From Hyphomicrobiales bacterium (GTDB lineage Bacteria; Pseudomonadota; Alphaproteobacteria; Rhizobiales; Rhizobiaceae), in NCBI GenBank assembly GCA_900472925.1, contig UCJU01000006.1, positions 119,171-183,170 on the forward strand: a stretch of DNA of 64,000 nucleotides, in the 5' to 3' direction. The translations under genes were made by a program, and so were the position numbers. Positions 18,926 to 27,188 of the stretch are shown here, piece after piece. Within the stretch, counting starts at the first letter, position 1. Every line of letters starts with the position of its first letter. The notes under the pieces were generated by a model, which did not search any database, had not been told where the DNA came from, and saw only the letters and a program-made list of their open reading frames with translations.

Positions 18926-19357
18926 ATGCATGAAGCTGGCCTGACCGTACTGGTCGTCGAAGACGAACCAATCATTCGATTCACCCTGACGGATGTTCTG
19001 GAAGAGGCGGGCTATACCGTTCTGGAAGCATCGAACGTGCTGGAAGCAGTGGCCATCATCGGCAAGGTGGATACAATTTCTGCCGTCATTACCGATATCG
19101 ATATGCCGGGTGGCCTGTCCGGCATCGATCTCGTCCACATGCTGGACACGTGTCAACGGCACATCTCGATCGTTGTCACCTCCGGGGGACATGCGCAGGA
19201 TACGCTGGACCTACCCGCAGATGCGCGGTTCTTCAGCAAGCCCTATCATTTCGATGATATCTTCTTTGCTCTGCGCGCCGGGATCGCCGCAAAAGCGGCA
19301 AGTGCTTCCAATCATCGCCTCACCAGAACATCTGGTTGGCAACTCAGCCATCCCTAA
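18926..19357 (+). CDS. Single-domain response regulator (CheY-like receiver)
   Basis: 143 aa, receiver domain only. Acidic pocket Glu12-Asp13 (VVEDEP), phospho-acceptor Asp57 (VITDIDMPGG), Thr85 (VVTSGG) and Lys105 (FFSKPY) are all present, so it should be phosphorylatable. No output domain follows; the last 25 residues are a basic tail. Start 18926 has GGAG about 9 bases upstream; the frame runs open 15 codons earlier. No histidine kinase gene is near, so the partner is unknown; similar orphans in rhizobia work in stress or phosphorelay signalling. Confidence 0.88.
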   Translation: MHEAGLTVLVVEDEPIIRFTLTDVLEEAGYTVLEASNVLEAVAIIGKVDTISAVITDIDMPGGLSGIDLVHMLDTCQRHISIVVTSGGHAQDTLDLPADARFFSKPYHFDDIFFALRAGIAAKAASASNHRLTRTSGWQLSHP

Positions 19358-19363
19358 AAAACG

Positions 19364-19391
19364 AAAACGCCGACATCTCTGTCGGCGTTTT
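19364..19391. terminator. Terminator between the receiver gene and glgX
   Basis: AAAACGCCGAC and GTCGGCGTTTT form an 11-bp stem with loop ATCTCT. Rightward it ends the receiver transcript; leftward it can end glgX. Confidence 0.87.
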
Positions 19392-19415
19392 GTTATCTGG
19401 TCAACGAATTGCGGG

Positions 19416-21491
19416 TTATGCCGCGCGAAGAAGCACCAACGTTCGGCCTTCGGCGGTGTAGATTTCGCCGTTCGCAATCTTGTTGGCCGTCGCGTCCGGA
19501 TCCGCTGTCGTCAGTTCCGTCATCCAGCCATGATCCGCTTCAGGGAGTTTGAACTCCACTGCGCCGTCATACGGGTTGAACAGAATCAGCACATCCTGCC
19601 ACTCGTCCGCATTGTCCTGGTTGTCGCGTGTCAGTCGCAGGCCGAGCGATGTCAGGCCCGGATCATTCCATTGTTCCTGCGTCTGCTCACCGCCACCGGG
19701 GTTCAGCCATGTCGCATGCATGCCGTCACGCCAGTTTTCGCGTCTGAGAATGGAGTGCGACTGACGCAACTCGATCAGTTTGCGGGTGAAGTTTCGGAGC
19801 GTTTCCGCGCTTTCCGGCAGGTTTTCCCAGTGAACCCAACTCAGATCGCTGTCCTGGCAATAGCCGTTATTGTTGCCCATCTGGCTGCGGCCGAACTCGT
19901 CGCCTGCCAGCAGCATAGGCGTTCCGTGCGATAGAAGCAGAGTGGCCAGGAAATTTCGTTTCTGGCGATCACGCGCGGCGTTGATGTTTTCATCATCGGT
20001 TGGGCCTTCGACACCGTAGTTGAAGCTGCGGTTGTCGCCATGGCCGTCCTTGTTGTCCTCGCCGTTGGCTTCGTTGTGCTTCTCATTGTAGGAGACTAGG
20101 TCGTTAAGCGTGAAGCCATCATGCGCTGTGATGAAGTTCACGCTCGACCACGGCCGACGACCGCGCAAATCGTAGACATCGCCGGAGCCGAGAACACGGG
20201 CGGCAAAATCACCGGCAGTTCCGTCTTCGTCCTTCCAGTATTCACGCACCGTGTCGCGATACTTGTCGTTCCATTCGGCCCAGCCGGGCGGGAACCCGCC
20301 GACCTGATAGCCACCGGGGCCGATGTCCCAGGGCTCACCAACCAGTTTCAGCTTCGATAGCACCGGGTCCTGACCAACGGCATCGAAAAAGCCGCTGCGC
20401 TGGTCGAAACCTTCCGGCTCACGGCCGAGAATGGTGCCGAGATCGAAGCGGAAGCCATCGATGTGCATGTCCTCTGCCCAGTAACGCAGGGAATCGGTCA
20501 CCAGTTGGAGAACGCGTGGGTGCGACGTGTTGACGGTGTTCCCTGTGCCGGTGTCGTTGATGTAATAACGCGCGTTATCCGGCATGGTGCGGTAATAAGA
20601 GAAATTGTCGATGCCCTTGAAGGACAGGGTCGGTCCAAGCTCATTGCCTTCTGCGGTGTGGTTATAGACCACGTCAAGAATGACCTCGATACCGCCATCA
20701 TGAAAGGCGCGGACCATATCGCGGAAGCCAGCCATGCCCTTCGGGCCGTAATAGCGGGAGGCGGGTGAGAAGAAGCCGAGCGAGTTGTAGCCCCAGAAAT
20801 TCTTCAAGCCTTTTTCCAGCAGATGAGAATCATCCGGGAAGGAGTGGATCGGCAGCAGTTCGACCGAGGTGACGCCCAGGCTTTTGATATAATCTACGAT
20901 CTGCTTGTCGCCCAGACCCTCATAGGTTCCACGCAAATTCTCGGCTATGCCGGGGTGCAGCTTCGTGAAGCCCTTGACGTGTGTTTCGTAGAAAATCGTC
21001 TTCGACCATGGAACATCCGGCTTCTTGTCGTTGCTCCAGTCGTAGTCCTTGGGATCGATGACCCGGCATTTCGGCATCTTGGCCGCGCTGTCGCTCTCAT
21101 CAAAGGACAGGTCTTTTTCTTCGGCGTCCAGCTTGTAGCCGAACTGCTCGGTTCCCCATTCGATGTCTCCAACAAGTTCCCGTGCGTAAGGATCGACCAG
21201 CAGCTTGTTGGGGTTGAAACGATGTCCGTTCTCGGGGTCATAGGGACCATGGACGCGGTAACCGTAGAGTGCGCCGGGTTTCAGTCCGGGAATATAGCCA
21301 TGCCAGATTTCATTGGTGAACTCGGGCAGAGTGATACGCTCGATCTCGTTTTTTCCGCTCTCGTCAAAGAGGCACAGTTCAACCCGTTCCGCGTGGGCAC
21401 TGAAAATTGCAAAGTTGACACCGTCACCGTCGAAATTCGCACCGAGACGGGTGAAGTCGCCGGGTGAAATGCTGGAACCGAACTGGGCCAT
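19416..21491 (-). CDS. glgX: Glycogen debranching enzyme GlgX
   Basis: 691 aa. An N-terminal CBM48-like domain (GANFDGDGVNFAIFSAHAERVELCLFD) is followed by a GH13 barrel: VVYNHTAEGNELGPT, the nucleophile region DGFRFDLGTILGREPEGF, and VNFITAHDGFTLNDLVSYNEKHNEANGE. GlgX is an isoamylase-type enzyme that removes alpha-1,6 branches from phosphorylase-trimmed glycogen. I start at MAQFGSSISPGDF behind AGAGGATACCC; 22 upstream codons look non-coding. The rest of the glycogen operon (glgP, glgB, glgC, glgA, pgm) is not adjacent, so glgX is a solitary gene here. Confidence 0.92.
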   Translation of the reverse strand: MAQFGSSISPGDFTRLGANFDGDGVNFAIFSAHAERVELCLFDESGKNEIERITLPEFTNEIWHGYIPGLKPGALYGYRVHGPYDPENGHRFNPNKLLVDPYARELVGDIEWGTEQFGYKLDAEEKDLSFDESDSAAKMPKCRVIDPKDYDWSNDKKPDVPWSKTIFYETHVKGFTKLHPGIAENLRGTYEGLGDKQIVDYIKSLGVTSVELLPIHSFPDDSHLLEKGLKNFWGYNSLGFFSPASRYYGPKGMAGFRDMVRAFHDGGIEVILDVVYNHTAEGNELGPTLSFKGIDNFSYYRTMPDNARYYINDTGTGNTVNTSHPRVLQLVTDSLRYWAEDMHIDGFRFDLGTILGREPEGFDQRSGFFDAVGQDPVLSKLKLVGEPWDIGPGGYQVGGFPPGWAEWNDKYRDTVREYWKDEDGTAGDFAARVLGSGDVYDLRGRRPWSSVNFITAHDGFTLNDLVSYNEKHNEANGEDNKDGHGDNRSFNYGVEGPTDDENINAARDRQKRNFLATLLLSHGTPMLLAGDEFGRSQMGNNNGYCQDSDLSWVHWENLPESAETLRNFTRKLIELRQSHSILRRENWRDGMHATWLNPGGGEQTQEQWNDPGLTSLGLRLTRDNQDNADEWQDVLILFNPYDGAVEFKLPEADHGWMTELTTADPDATANKIANGEIYTAEGRTLVLLRAA

Positions 21492-21554
21492 GGGTATCCT
21501 CTTGCTTGATTGGGGCAGGGGGAAATGGGATGGCGGGGTATTTGTTCCGCAGTG

Positions 21555-21594
21555 CAAAAAAATGGCTCGCCAAGATCACGTCTTGCGAGCCATT
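21555..21594 (-). terminator. Terminator of the DUF1127 gene
   Basis: AATGGCTCG pairs with CGAGCCATT, and after a one-base bulge CAAGA pairs with TCTTG around loop TCACG. On the minus strand it is followed by a T7 run, so it ends the DUF1127 transcript before glgX. Confidence 0.85.
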
Positions 21595-21615
21595 ATTTCG
21601 TTTTATCTGCGGTGA

Positions 21616-21831
21616 TTACTTCTGTTCGATCCGCAGGCGTTTGTTGTCGCTGGATGGCCATCCAATATCCTTCAATGTGTCTGCAGGCAGGGCTTCAAGG
21701 GCACGCAGAGATTGTCTCTTGCGCCATGACGAAAGAACAGCACCGCCAAATTCGACCAGCCAGGATGGCCATTGCTTAAGATGAAGCCGCGACCGGAGTG
21801 GCCTGTGGCTGAGTTGCGTTATGGTGGTCAT
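21616..21831 (-). CDS. DUF1127 domain small protein
   Basis: 71 aa. The C-terminal half has the DUF1127 pattern (WRKRQSLRALEALPADTLKDIGWPSSD, residues 36-62), including the conserved L..L....L.DIG core. DUF1127 proteins are short, basic and often stress- or host-induced; in Agrobacterium and Rhodobacter some affect RNA turnover and phosphate or carbon use. AAGGAG lies 6 bases before the ATG at 21831, which decides the start; an in-frame Met 5 codons earlier has no ribosome binding site. It is divergent from a LysR gene, a common arrangement for a target and its regulator. Confidence 0.8.
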   Translation of the reverse strand: MTTITQLSHRPLRSRLHLKQWPSWLVEFGGAVLSSWRKRQSLRALEALPADTLKDIGWPSSDNKRLRIEQK

Positions 21832-21894
21832 TTCAAACTCCTTCATGTTCCACGTTTGTTTCAGACGAGATCAATATGCGCTCGGATAAGCCAT

Positions 21895-22008
21895 CAATCA
21901 AACAAATGAATGTCATGTATTCGATCGCAATGTGTGATGGTTTGAGCGCCACTCCACTGTCTGTCGGGAAACAATGAGAGATTGTTGACATTCAATCAAA
22001 CGAAATGA
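21895..22008. repeat. Pair of direct repeats in the DUF1127/LysR divergent promoter
   Basis: CAATCAAACAAATGA (21895-21909) recurs as CAATCAAACGAAATGA (21993-22008), 98 bases apart and in the same orientation; the second copy has one extra G. They flank the promoter region between the two divergent genes and are candidates for binding sites of the LysR protein. Confidence 0.5.
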
Positions 22009-22046
22009 TATCGATCTATTGATCAGAAAAATTGAAAGCATGTCTC

Positions 22047-22943
22047 ATGACAGTTTCTTTCCGCCAGCCGCTGCCTTTGTTGGACAACGATATCCTGCGC
22101 ACCTTCGTCGCGATTGCCGAGACGGGCAACTTCTCGACCGCTGCCGAAGTGGTGTTTCGAACACCGTCGGCAGTTTCCATGCAGATCAAGAAGCTGGAGG
22201 AGCAGTTGAAGACAACGCTCTTCCTGCGTGATGCCCGTTCCGTAACGTTGACGGCGCATGGCGAGACGTTGTTGACCTATGCGCGGCGAATGATCGCGCT
22301 TTCCAACGAAGCGGTAGCGCGGTTCGTCATGCCGGAACTTTCCGGCGTCGTGCGGCTTGGCGCACCGGAGGATATTGGCGAGCGCGGTCTGCTGCCGGGT
22401 ATCCTCAAGCGGTTTGCCGAGGTTTTTCCTGCCATCATGGTCGATGTTACCATCGATAACAGTTCTCAGCTCTACAAGCGCATGGATGAAGGACGGCTCG
22501 ATCTGGCGCTCGTCAATTGCGCCTCTCTGCCACTGCGCGACACCGGAGAAGTCCTGATGCGGGAACGGTTGGTCTGGGCGGGGGCGAAATGCGGTACCGC
22601 GCATATGCGCGATCCTTTGCCCATCTCCATCTGGGAAGATGGCTGCATCTGGCGCTCGGAAGCCATCAATTCGCTGGAAAAGCAAGACCGCCGCTTTCGA
22701 GTGGCTTATCTCAGCGGTCATACGATGGCTCAGAAGGCAGCAATCGAAGCCGATCTTGCCATTGCGCCGCTGCCGCGCTCCTACGTGCAGAACGACATGG
22801 TTATTCTCGGTGAAAAGGATGGAATGCCGGAACTTGGCTGTTTCGATATTCGCCTTATTCTCACCGACAAACCGACGCGTCCGGTTCAGGCTGTTGCGGA
22901 CAGCATTCGCAATGCTTTCCGGGATGTTGCACAGGTTCTATAG
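22047..22943 (+). CDS. LysR-family transcriptional regulator
   Basis: 298 aa. The winged helix-turn-helix lies at residues 12-70: LLDNDILRTFVAIAETGNF, STAAEVVFRTPSAVSMQIKKLEEQL, FLRDARSVTLTAHGETLL. The effector-binding domain (about 93-295) begins GVVRLGAPEDIGERGLLPGIL. The N-terminal region resembles the LrhA/PecT-type subgroup. Start MTVSFRQP at 22047 fits the family; the open frame has a TTG 15 bases upstream. It is divergent from the DUF1127 gene, with matching repeats in between suggesting autoregulation. The inducer is unknown. Confidence 0.88.
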   Translation: MTVSFRQPLPLLDNDILRTFVAIAETGNFSTAAEVVFRTPSAVSMQIKKLEEQLKTTLFLRDARSVTLTAHGETLLTYARRMIALSNEAVARFVMPELSGVVRLGAPEDIGERGLLPGILKRFAEVFPAIMVDVTIDNSSQLYKRMDEGRLDLALVNCASLPLRDTGEVLMRERLVWAGAKCGTAHMRDPLPISIWEDGCIWRSEAINSLEKQDRRFRVAYLSGHTMAQKAAIEADLAIAPLPRSYVQNDMVILGEKDGMPELGCFDIRLILTDKPTRPVQAVADSIRNAFRDVAQVL

Positions 22944-23057
22944 CCGCTCGAATTATTTTTTTCAGCGGCGCGGAACCGGTTCGCATGTGCCGCGTTTTCT
23001 GCGCGCTATTCAGTTGATAGATTGCGCGACCTGCGCATTCAAAAGGGGAGTTCCACT

Positions 23058-23219
23058 ATGTCCACACGTTTCTTCGCAGCAACCGCCGCAGTCTTCATCG
23101 CCCTCGTTTCCCTGAGCTCCTGCGGTAACACGATCCGCGGCGTCGGCAAGGATGTTGCAGGCACTGTAAATGGCACACAGGACGCCGGACGTACCGTGGA
23201 CCGTGCAGCACGTCGCTAA
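23058..23219 (+). CDS. Entericidin A/B family lipoprotein
   Basis: 53 aa. A lipoprotein signal (FFAATAAVFIALVSLSSC, lipobox LSSC with Cys22) is followed by the conserved short body CGNTIRGVGKDVAGTVNGTQDAG, as in EcnA/EcnB. These are small cell-envelope lipoproteins; in E. coli they form an antidote/toxin pair, but in rhizobia single copies are common and the role is not proven. A good ribosome binding site (GGGGAG) precedes the ATG. Only one copy lies here, without a partner. Confidence 0.85.
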   Translation: MSTRFFAATAAVFIALVSLSSCGNTIRGVGKDVAGTVNGTQDAGRTVDRAARR

Positions 23220-23250
23220 GCGCTGACGCAAAACCTTTTTAAAGTTACAA

Positions 23251-23281
23251 AAAAGCCGGCGAGATCATCGTCGGCTTTTTT
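23251..23281 (+). terminator. Terminator after the entericidin-like gene
   Basis: AAAAGCCG-G-CGA and TCG-T-CGGCTTTT pair through a G-T wobble around loop GATCA, ending in T6. Confidence 0.85.
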
Positions 23282-23405
23282 GTGGTCACGACATTTTTAA
23301 AGCCGCTTTTTCCAAAACAGGTGTCCGATCTTCCTGGGCCTTATTGTTGTCGCCCTCTGGCGATCTACACATTTCCAAGACCAGATCGATTCGCCACGAG
23401 GACCG

Positions 23406-24158
23406 ATGCGCAAGCTCATAAAATACCTGCTGCCATTTCTGTTCTCAACGGGTGCGTGCGCCGCGCAACTGCCAGATTTTTGTCAGGCCATGGAGCACAT
23501 GGGCGGACGCTATACCGTGTGCAGCTTCGATCCGGCCAAGAGCAATATTCGCCTCTATCAATGGGATCACGTCGCCGGTAAGCCATACGGCTCATTCGAG
23601 GCCCTGTCCTCCGCACTCTGGAGACAGCATAGCTTCGTTACCTTTGCCATGAATGGCGGCATGTACCAACCGGATTTGTCGCCGGTTGGTCTGTATGTCG
23701 AAAACGGTGCCGAAACCAACGCCATCAGCACCGGCGGCGGCTGGGGCAATTTTCATATGCAGCCCAACGGTGTGTTCTTCATGCAGGGCGAAAAAGCCGG
23801 CGTTCTGGAAACCAGCGCCTATCTCAATGCCAATATGAAGCCGGACTTCGCCACGCAGTCCGGCCCGATGCTGGTCATCGACGGCAAGCTTCATCCGAGA
23901 TTTATGCCGGAGAGCGATAGCTTGAACACCCGCAACGGCGTGGGTGTTTCAGGCGATGGCATCGTGCATTTCGCAATTTCGGAAAATGCGGTCCGTTTCT
24001 ACGATTTCGCCACGCTGTTTCGCGATCGCCTGCACGCGCCGAACGCGCTCTATCTGGATGGCAGCATTTCCAGTGTCGATATACCTGCTGCCAAGCGACG
24101 CGACTGGTGGCACCCCATGGGCCCGATCATCGCCGTGGTCGATAGGGTGCCGGATTAG
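23406..24158 (+). CDS. Exported phosphodiester glycosidase-family protein (NAGPA/DUF2233)
   Basis: 250 aa. Signal peptide MRKLIKYLLPFLFSTGACAA (cleavage near residue 20). The NAGPA domain shows FVTFAMNGGMYQPDLSPVGLYVENG (residues 77-101), FATQSGPMLVIDGKLH (152-167) and the C-terminal LYLDGSISSVDIP. This fold is known from the mannose-6-phosphate uncovering enzyme; bacterial members are envelope proteins thought to act on phosphodiester-linked sugars, with the substrate unknown. Start 23406 has GAGGACCG upstream. It is separated from the lipoprotein gene by a terminator, so it has its own promoter. Confidence 0.8.
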   Translation: MRKLIKYLLPFLFSTGACAAQLPDFCQAMEHMGGRYTVCSFDPAKSNIRLYQWDHVAGKPYGSFEALSSALWRQHSFVTFAMNGGMYQPDLSPVGLYVENGAETNAISTGGGWGNFHMQPNGVFFMQGEKAGVLETSAYLNANMKPDFATQSGPMLVIDGKLHPRFMPESDSLNTRNGVGVSGDGIVHFAISENAVRFYDFATLFRDRLHAPNALYLDGSISSVDIPAAKRRDWWHPMGPIIAVVDRVPD

Positions 24159-24164
24159 CTGACG

Positions 24165-24518
24165 TCAGATCGGCGCCTTCGGGTATGCCCTTTCCAGTCC
24201 CCCGGATTTCGTCAATCCGGCGCGAAACGTGGCGAAAGCTGCGTGCTGGCTGCTTTTCGAAACTTCATGAAGTCTGATCTGGATGCGGGCAGGGGCATTG
24301 CTGCCGAACCATTCCCCGCATTTTTCCAGCTTGAGGGCATTTAGGAAACGCGCCTGCGATTGCTGGTTCAGAAACAGGTGCAGACCTTCCAGCAGATTTT
24401 CGTCCTGCAGCGCGTTTTCCAGCAGCAGCTTCAACCAGGCCTGATCTTCTTCGGTCATGGCGGTAATTTTCGATGCGACCGTTTCGCGGTCGGGAAAAGA
24501 TGAAGGCGTGGCCTGCAT
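24165..24518 (-). CDS. Hypothetical 117-aa cytosolic protein
   Basis: I do not recognise the family. The protein looks mostly alpha-helical: MTEEDQAWLKLLLENALQDENLLEGLHLFLNQQSQARFLNAL (residues 21-62), then a basic C-terminal half. There is no signal peptide, membrane segment or metal motif. I start at MQATPSSFPD; 13 upstream open codons (MHIKRNSRHGETS) could belong to it, since no clear ribosome binding site decides. It ends 7 bases from the convergent glycosidase gene. Confidence 0.55.
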   Translation of the reverse strand: MQATPSSFPDRETVASKITAMTEEDQAWLKLLLENALQDENLLEGLHLFLNQQSQARFLNALKLEKCGEWFGSNAPARIQIRLHEVSKSSQHAAFATFRAGLTKSGGLERAYPKAPI

Positions 24519-24905
24519 GGATGTTTCACCGTGTCTGGAGTTACGTTTGATATGCAAGATGCCGGATAATCCAGATGGTGAGTGTGTTCAATATGACCGG
24601 AACGCTATCGACACAAAACGCTGTTGCAGCGGCAGCTTATACACATCTGACTGCATCATGATGAAGGCATTCACACCGAATTTACACTTTGGTCCAAATT
24701 GAAACGGGCGCGGCGACGGCGCTGTTTCGAATTGGTCACGTAAGCCGTTGTTTTTTATTATACCTATGCATTGAGTGAATGGCAGGTGGCCAAATACGCC
24801 TTGCTTTAGCCGTTTTTTGCATTTGCGTTTGTCACAAGTTTTTAATAAATGCTTCACCCATTGGCCGACGCATGAACGGCCCGAGAGTAACACGCTGGAG
24901 TAATC

Positions 24906-25007
24906 ATGGACGAAACCGCACAAAAATCCTGCTGGGCCGTAACATTTCGCGCACTTGCAGGTTTTGCCGCTTTTCTCGCATTGACCTACATTTTTGGTAG
25001 CCCGTAA
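24906..25007 (+). CDS. 33-aa single-span membrane peptide
   Basis: Short gene behind a good ribosome binding site (GGAG, 6 bases before the ATG) and followed by a strong terminator. The peptide starts MDETAQKSCWAVTFRALAG and continues with one hydrophobic helix, FRALAGFAAFLALTYIFGS (about residues 14-32). The acidic start and membrane segment suggest a small inner-membrane protein with the N-terminus in the cytoplasm. I do not recognise a family. The upstream 387 bases (24519-24905) contain no other convincing gene and should include its promoter. Confidence 0.6.
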   Translation: MDETAQKSCWAVTFRALAGFAAFLALTYIFGSP

Positions 25008-25034
25008 AACCTCTCTTTGAATTTTCAGATATCG

Positions 25035-25068
25035 CAGCACGGTTTCTCCCAGAAACCGTGCTGTTTTC
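25035..25068 (+). terminator. Terminator after the 33-aa membrane peptide gene
   Basis: CAGCACGGTTTCT and AGAAACCGTGCTG form a perfect 13-bp stem with loop CCC, followed by TTTTCGTTT. It isolates the small gene from sdaA. Confidence 0.9.
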
Positions 25069-25178
25069 GTTTGCGGTCGTCGCATGTCGCAGTCGATGCA
25101 GTTCATGCCTATTTTGACATGGCGGATTTTCCCGGTTCGGCTAGAGTGAGTCGATAAATCTATACATAGGGCGCAGAT

Positions 25179-26582
25179 ATGTTTCTTTCGGTTTTCGACG
25201 TGTTCAAGATCGGTATTGGACCTTCCAGTTCGCATACGATGGGACCGATGTCGGCCGCCAACCGGTTTCTCGAAACAATCCTGTCGGATGAATGGCCACG
25301 ACCCGCAGGCGCGGCCGTCGCATCGATTACTGTCAGTCTGCATGGTTCGCTCGCCTTTACCGGCATCGGTCACGGGTCCGGTCGTGCGGTGGTGCTCGGG
25401 CTGAACGGAGAGCGTCCCGATCTCGTCGATCCTGACGCGATGGATCGCATCGTCGCGGACGTCGAGGCAACAAGACGGGTCACACCGCCGGGTCATCCAT
25501 CTTATGTGTTTCGCCCCGCCGAGGATCTGTTCTTCGACAGGAAGAACCCATTGCTGGGCCATGCGAACGGCATGACGTTTTCTGCTTTCGACAAACAGGG
25601 CCGGATGCTGCTCAAGCGCATCTATTATTCCGTCGGAGGCGGGTTCGTGGTGACGGATACAGAGCTCGAGGCCATGCGCCAGCGGGGCAAAACCATCGAT
25701 AATGGTCCAAAGGTTCCCTATCCCTTTGCCAGCGCCAAGCAGATGCTTGAAATGGCCGAGCGTTCAGGCCGCACCATCGCTCAGATGAAGCGTGCAAATG
25801 AAGAGACGGTCATGTCCCGTCATGAATTGGACCAGCGGCTGGACCAGATATGGGACGCGATGAATGGCTGTATCGAGCGCGGTTTGAAAGGCGAGGGCAT
25901 CATGCCCGGTGGACTGAAGGTCAGACGCCGCGCACGATCCATCCATGACAAGCTCAATGCCGAGTGGCGCAGCAACCGGCTCAACCCCCTTCTGGCCAAT
26001 GATTGGCTGAGCGTTTACGCCATGGCGGTGAATGAGGAGAACGCGTCCGGCGGTCGTGTCGTGACAGCGCCTACCAATGGGGCTGCGGGCGTTGTGCCGG
26101 CAACTGTTCGCTATTTTCGCCATTTTCACGATGACGCGACGGTCGATGATATCAGGGACTTCCTGCTGACGGCTGCGGCCATCGGTGGCATCATCAAGCA
26201 CAATGCGTCGATTTCCGGTGCAGAAGTGGGCTGTCAGGGTGAGGTCGGGTCTGCAGCAGCCATGGCTGCGGCGGGTCTTGCAGCGGTCATGGGCGGTTCT
26301 CCGGCTCAAATCGAGAATGCCGCTGAAATCGCTCTCGAACACCACCTCGGCATGACATGCGATCCGATTGCAGGTCTGGTTCAGGTTCCCTGTATCGAGC
26401 GCAACGCGCTTGGCGCGGTCAAGGCGGTGACCGCCGCATCACTGGCGCTGAAGGGTGACGGTGTGCATTTCGTACCGCTGGATGCCTGCATCGAAACCAT
26501 GCGCCAGACCGGCAACGACATGAGCGAGAAGTACAAGGAAACTTCCACAGGTGGCCTTGCCGTTAATGTGGTGGAATGCTGA
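25179..26582 (+). CDS. sdaA: L-serine ammonia-lyase, iron-sulfur type, single chain
   Basis: 467 aa, the length of one-chain bacterial L-serine dehydratases, which convert serine to pyruvate and ammonia with a [4Fe-4S] cluster. The beta domain begins [21 protein letters not shown] (residues 3-23), and the alpha domain carries [52 protein letters not shown] and GLAVNVVEC at the C-terminus, which supply the cluster cysteines and the C-terminal tail Cys that plugs the site. All expected cysteines are seen. It is a single gene with its own upstream region. Confidence 0.95.
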   Translation: MFLSVFDVFKIGIGPSSSHTMGPMSAANRFLETILSDEWPRPAGAAVASITVSLHGSLAFTGIGHGSGRAVVLGLNGERPDLVDPDAMDRIVADVEATRRVTPPGHPSYVFRPAEDLFFDRKNPLLGHANGMTFSAFDKQGRMLLKRIYYSVGGGFVVTDTELEAMRQRGKTIDNGPKVPYPFASAKQMLEMAERSGRTIAQMKRANEETVMSRHELDQRLDQIWDAMNGCIERGLKGEGIMPGGLKVRRRARSIHDKLNAEWRSNRLNPLLANDWLSVYAMAVNEENASGGRVVTAPTNGAAGVVPATVRYFRHFHDDATVDDIRDFLLTAAAIGGIIKHNASISGAEVGCQGEVGSAAAMAAAGLAAVMGGSPAQIENAAEIALEHHLGMTCDPIAGLVQVPCIERNALGAVKAVTAASLALKGDGVHFVPLDACIETMRQTGNDMSEKYKETSTGGLAVNVVEC

Positions 26583-26620
26583 GCATCACAACTTATCAAT
26601 GCTTGACGCAAGGGCTTAAA

Positions 26621-26636
26621 CGGCCTTGATAGGCCG
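26621..26636 (+). other. Small stem directly before the DUF1489 start codon
   Basis: CGGCC and GGCCG pair around TTGATA and end one base before the ATG at 26638. No Shine-Dalgarno sequence is seen elsewhere, so initiation may be weak, leaderless-like or coupled to sdaA translation. Confidence 0.35.
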
Positions 26637-26637
26637 C

Positions 26638-27072
26638 ATGTCTCTACATCTCATCAAGCTTTGTGTCGGCGCTGACTCCATCGAGGATTTGCGCGAGTGG
26701 GTTTCCAGGCGCGCGCTGACGGCGATTGCCGCAGGCCTTGAGCCGCACAGCGTTCACACCACCCGCATGTTTCCCAAACGTGTAGACGAGTTGCTGGATG
26801 GTGGCTCGCTTTACTGGGTCATCAAGGGCCAGGTCCAGGCGCGGCAATCGATTATCGATATACGCCAGTTCAAAGGGGAAGACGGTATCAACCGTTGCGA
26901 TCTGGTGCTTGGGCCAGAGGTCGTAGAGACTTCGCCAGCACCCAAACGTCCCTTTCAGGGCTGGCGCTATCTCAAGCCCGAAGAGGCCCCGCGCGATCTT
27001 GGCGGATCAGGCATGTCAGACGATCTACCGTCCGATCTGCGGCGCGAACTGGCCGAGCTTGGCTTGCTATAG
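26638..27072 (+). CDS. DUF1489 family protein
   Basis: 144 aa, the standard length of this alphaproteobacterial family. The start MSLHLIKLCVGADSIEDL and the segments HTTRMFPKRVDELLDGGSLYWVIKG and PFQGWRYLKPEEAPRDLG are the family hallmarks. No function has been established; members are cytosolic and usually essential-looking, single-copy genes. It follows sdaA by 55 bases on the same strand, so co-transcription is possible. A start at TTG 26626 would include the stem at 26621 and is less likely. Confidence 0.85.
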   Translation: MSLHLIKLCVGADSIEDLREWVSRRALTAIAAGLEPHSVHTTRMFPKRVDELLDGGSLYWVIKGQVQARQSIIDIRQFKGEDGINRCDLVLGPEVVETSPAPKRPFQGWRYLKPEEAPRDLGGSGMSDDLPSDLRRELAELGLL

Positions 27073-27080
27073 ACAAAAAA

Positions 27081-27111
27081 AGAGCCGGTCCGGGGCAACG
27101 GAACCGGCTCT
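27081..27111 (-). terminator. Terminator between DUF1489 and the BTLCP gene
   Basis: AGAGCCGGTCCG and CGG-A-ACCGGCTCT form a long stem; the A7 run to its left becomes T7 on the minus strand. It best ends leftward transcripts of the BTLCP gene, though it can also slow rightward ones. A second, weaker GGTCC/GGACC stem lies at about 27122-27145. Confidence 0.75.
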
Positions 27112-27188
27112 GGGCGCGGTCTGGTCCAACGGGGTGACTGGACCGGCCTTAAGCGTAAGTCGAGAGTTGGCTAACGAGCCAATCCCGC

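Noticed and set aside
24588..25562. 324-codon minus-strand frame over the 33-aa gene and the 5' part of sdaA
   Set aside because: It reads through a perfect terminator stem and antisense to sdaA, with an odd Cys/His/Arg-rich product; not gene-like.
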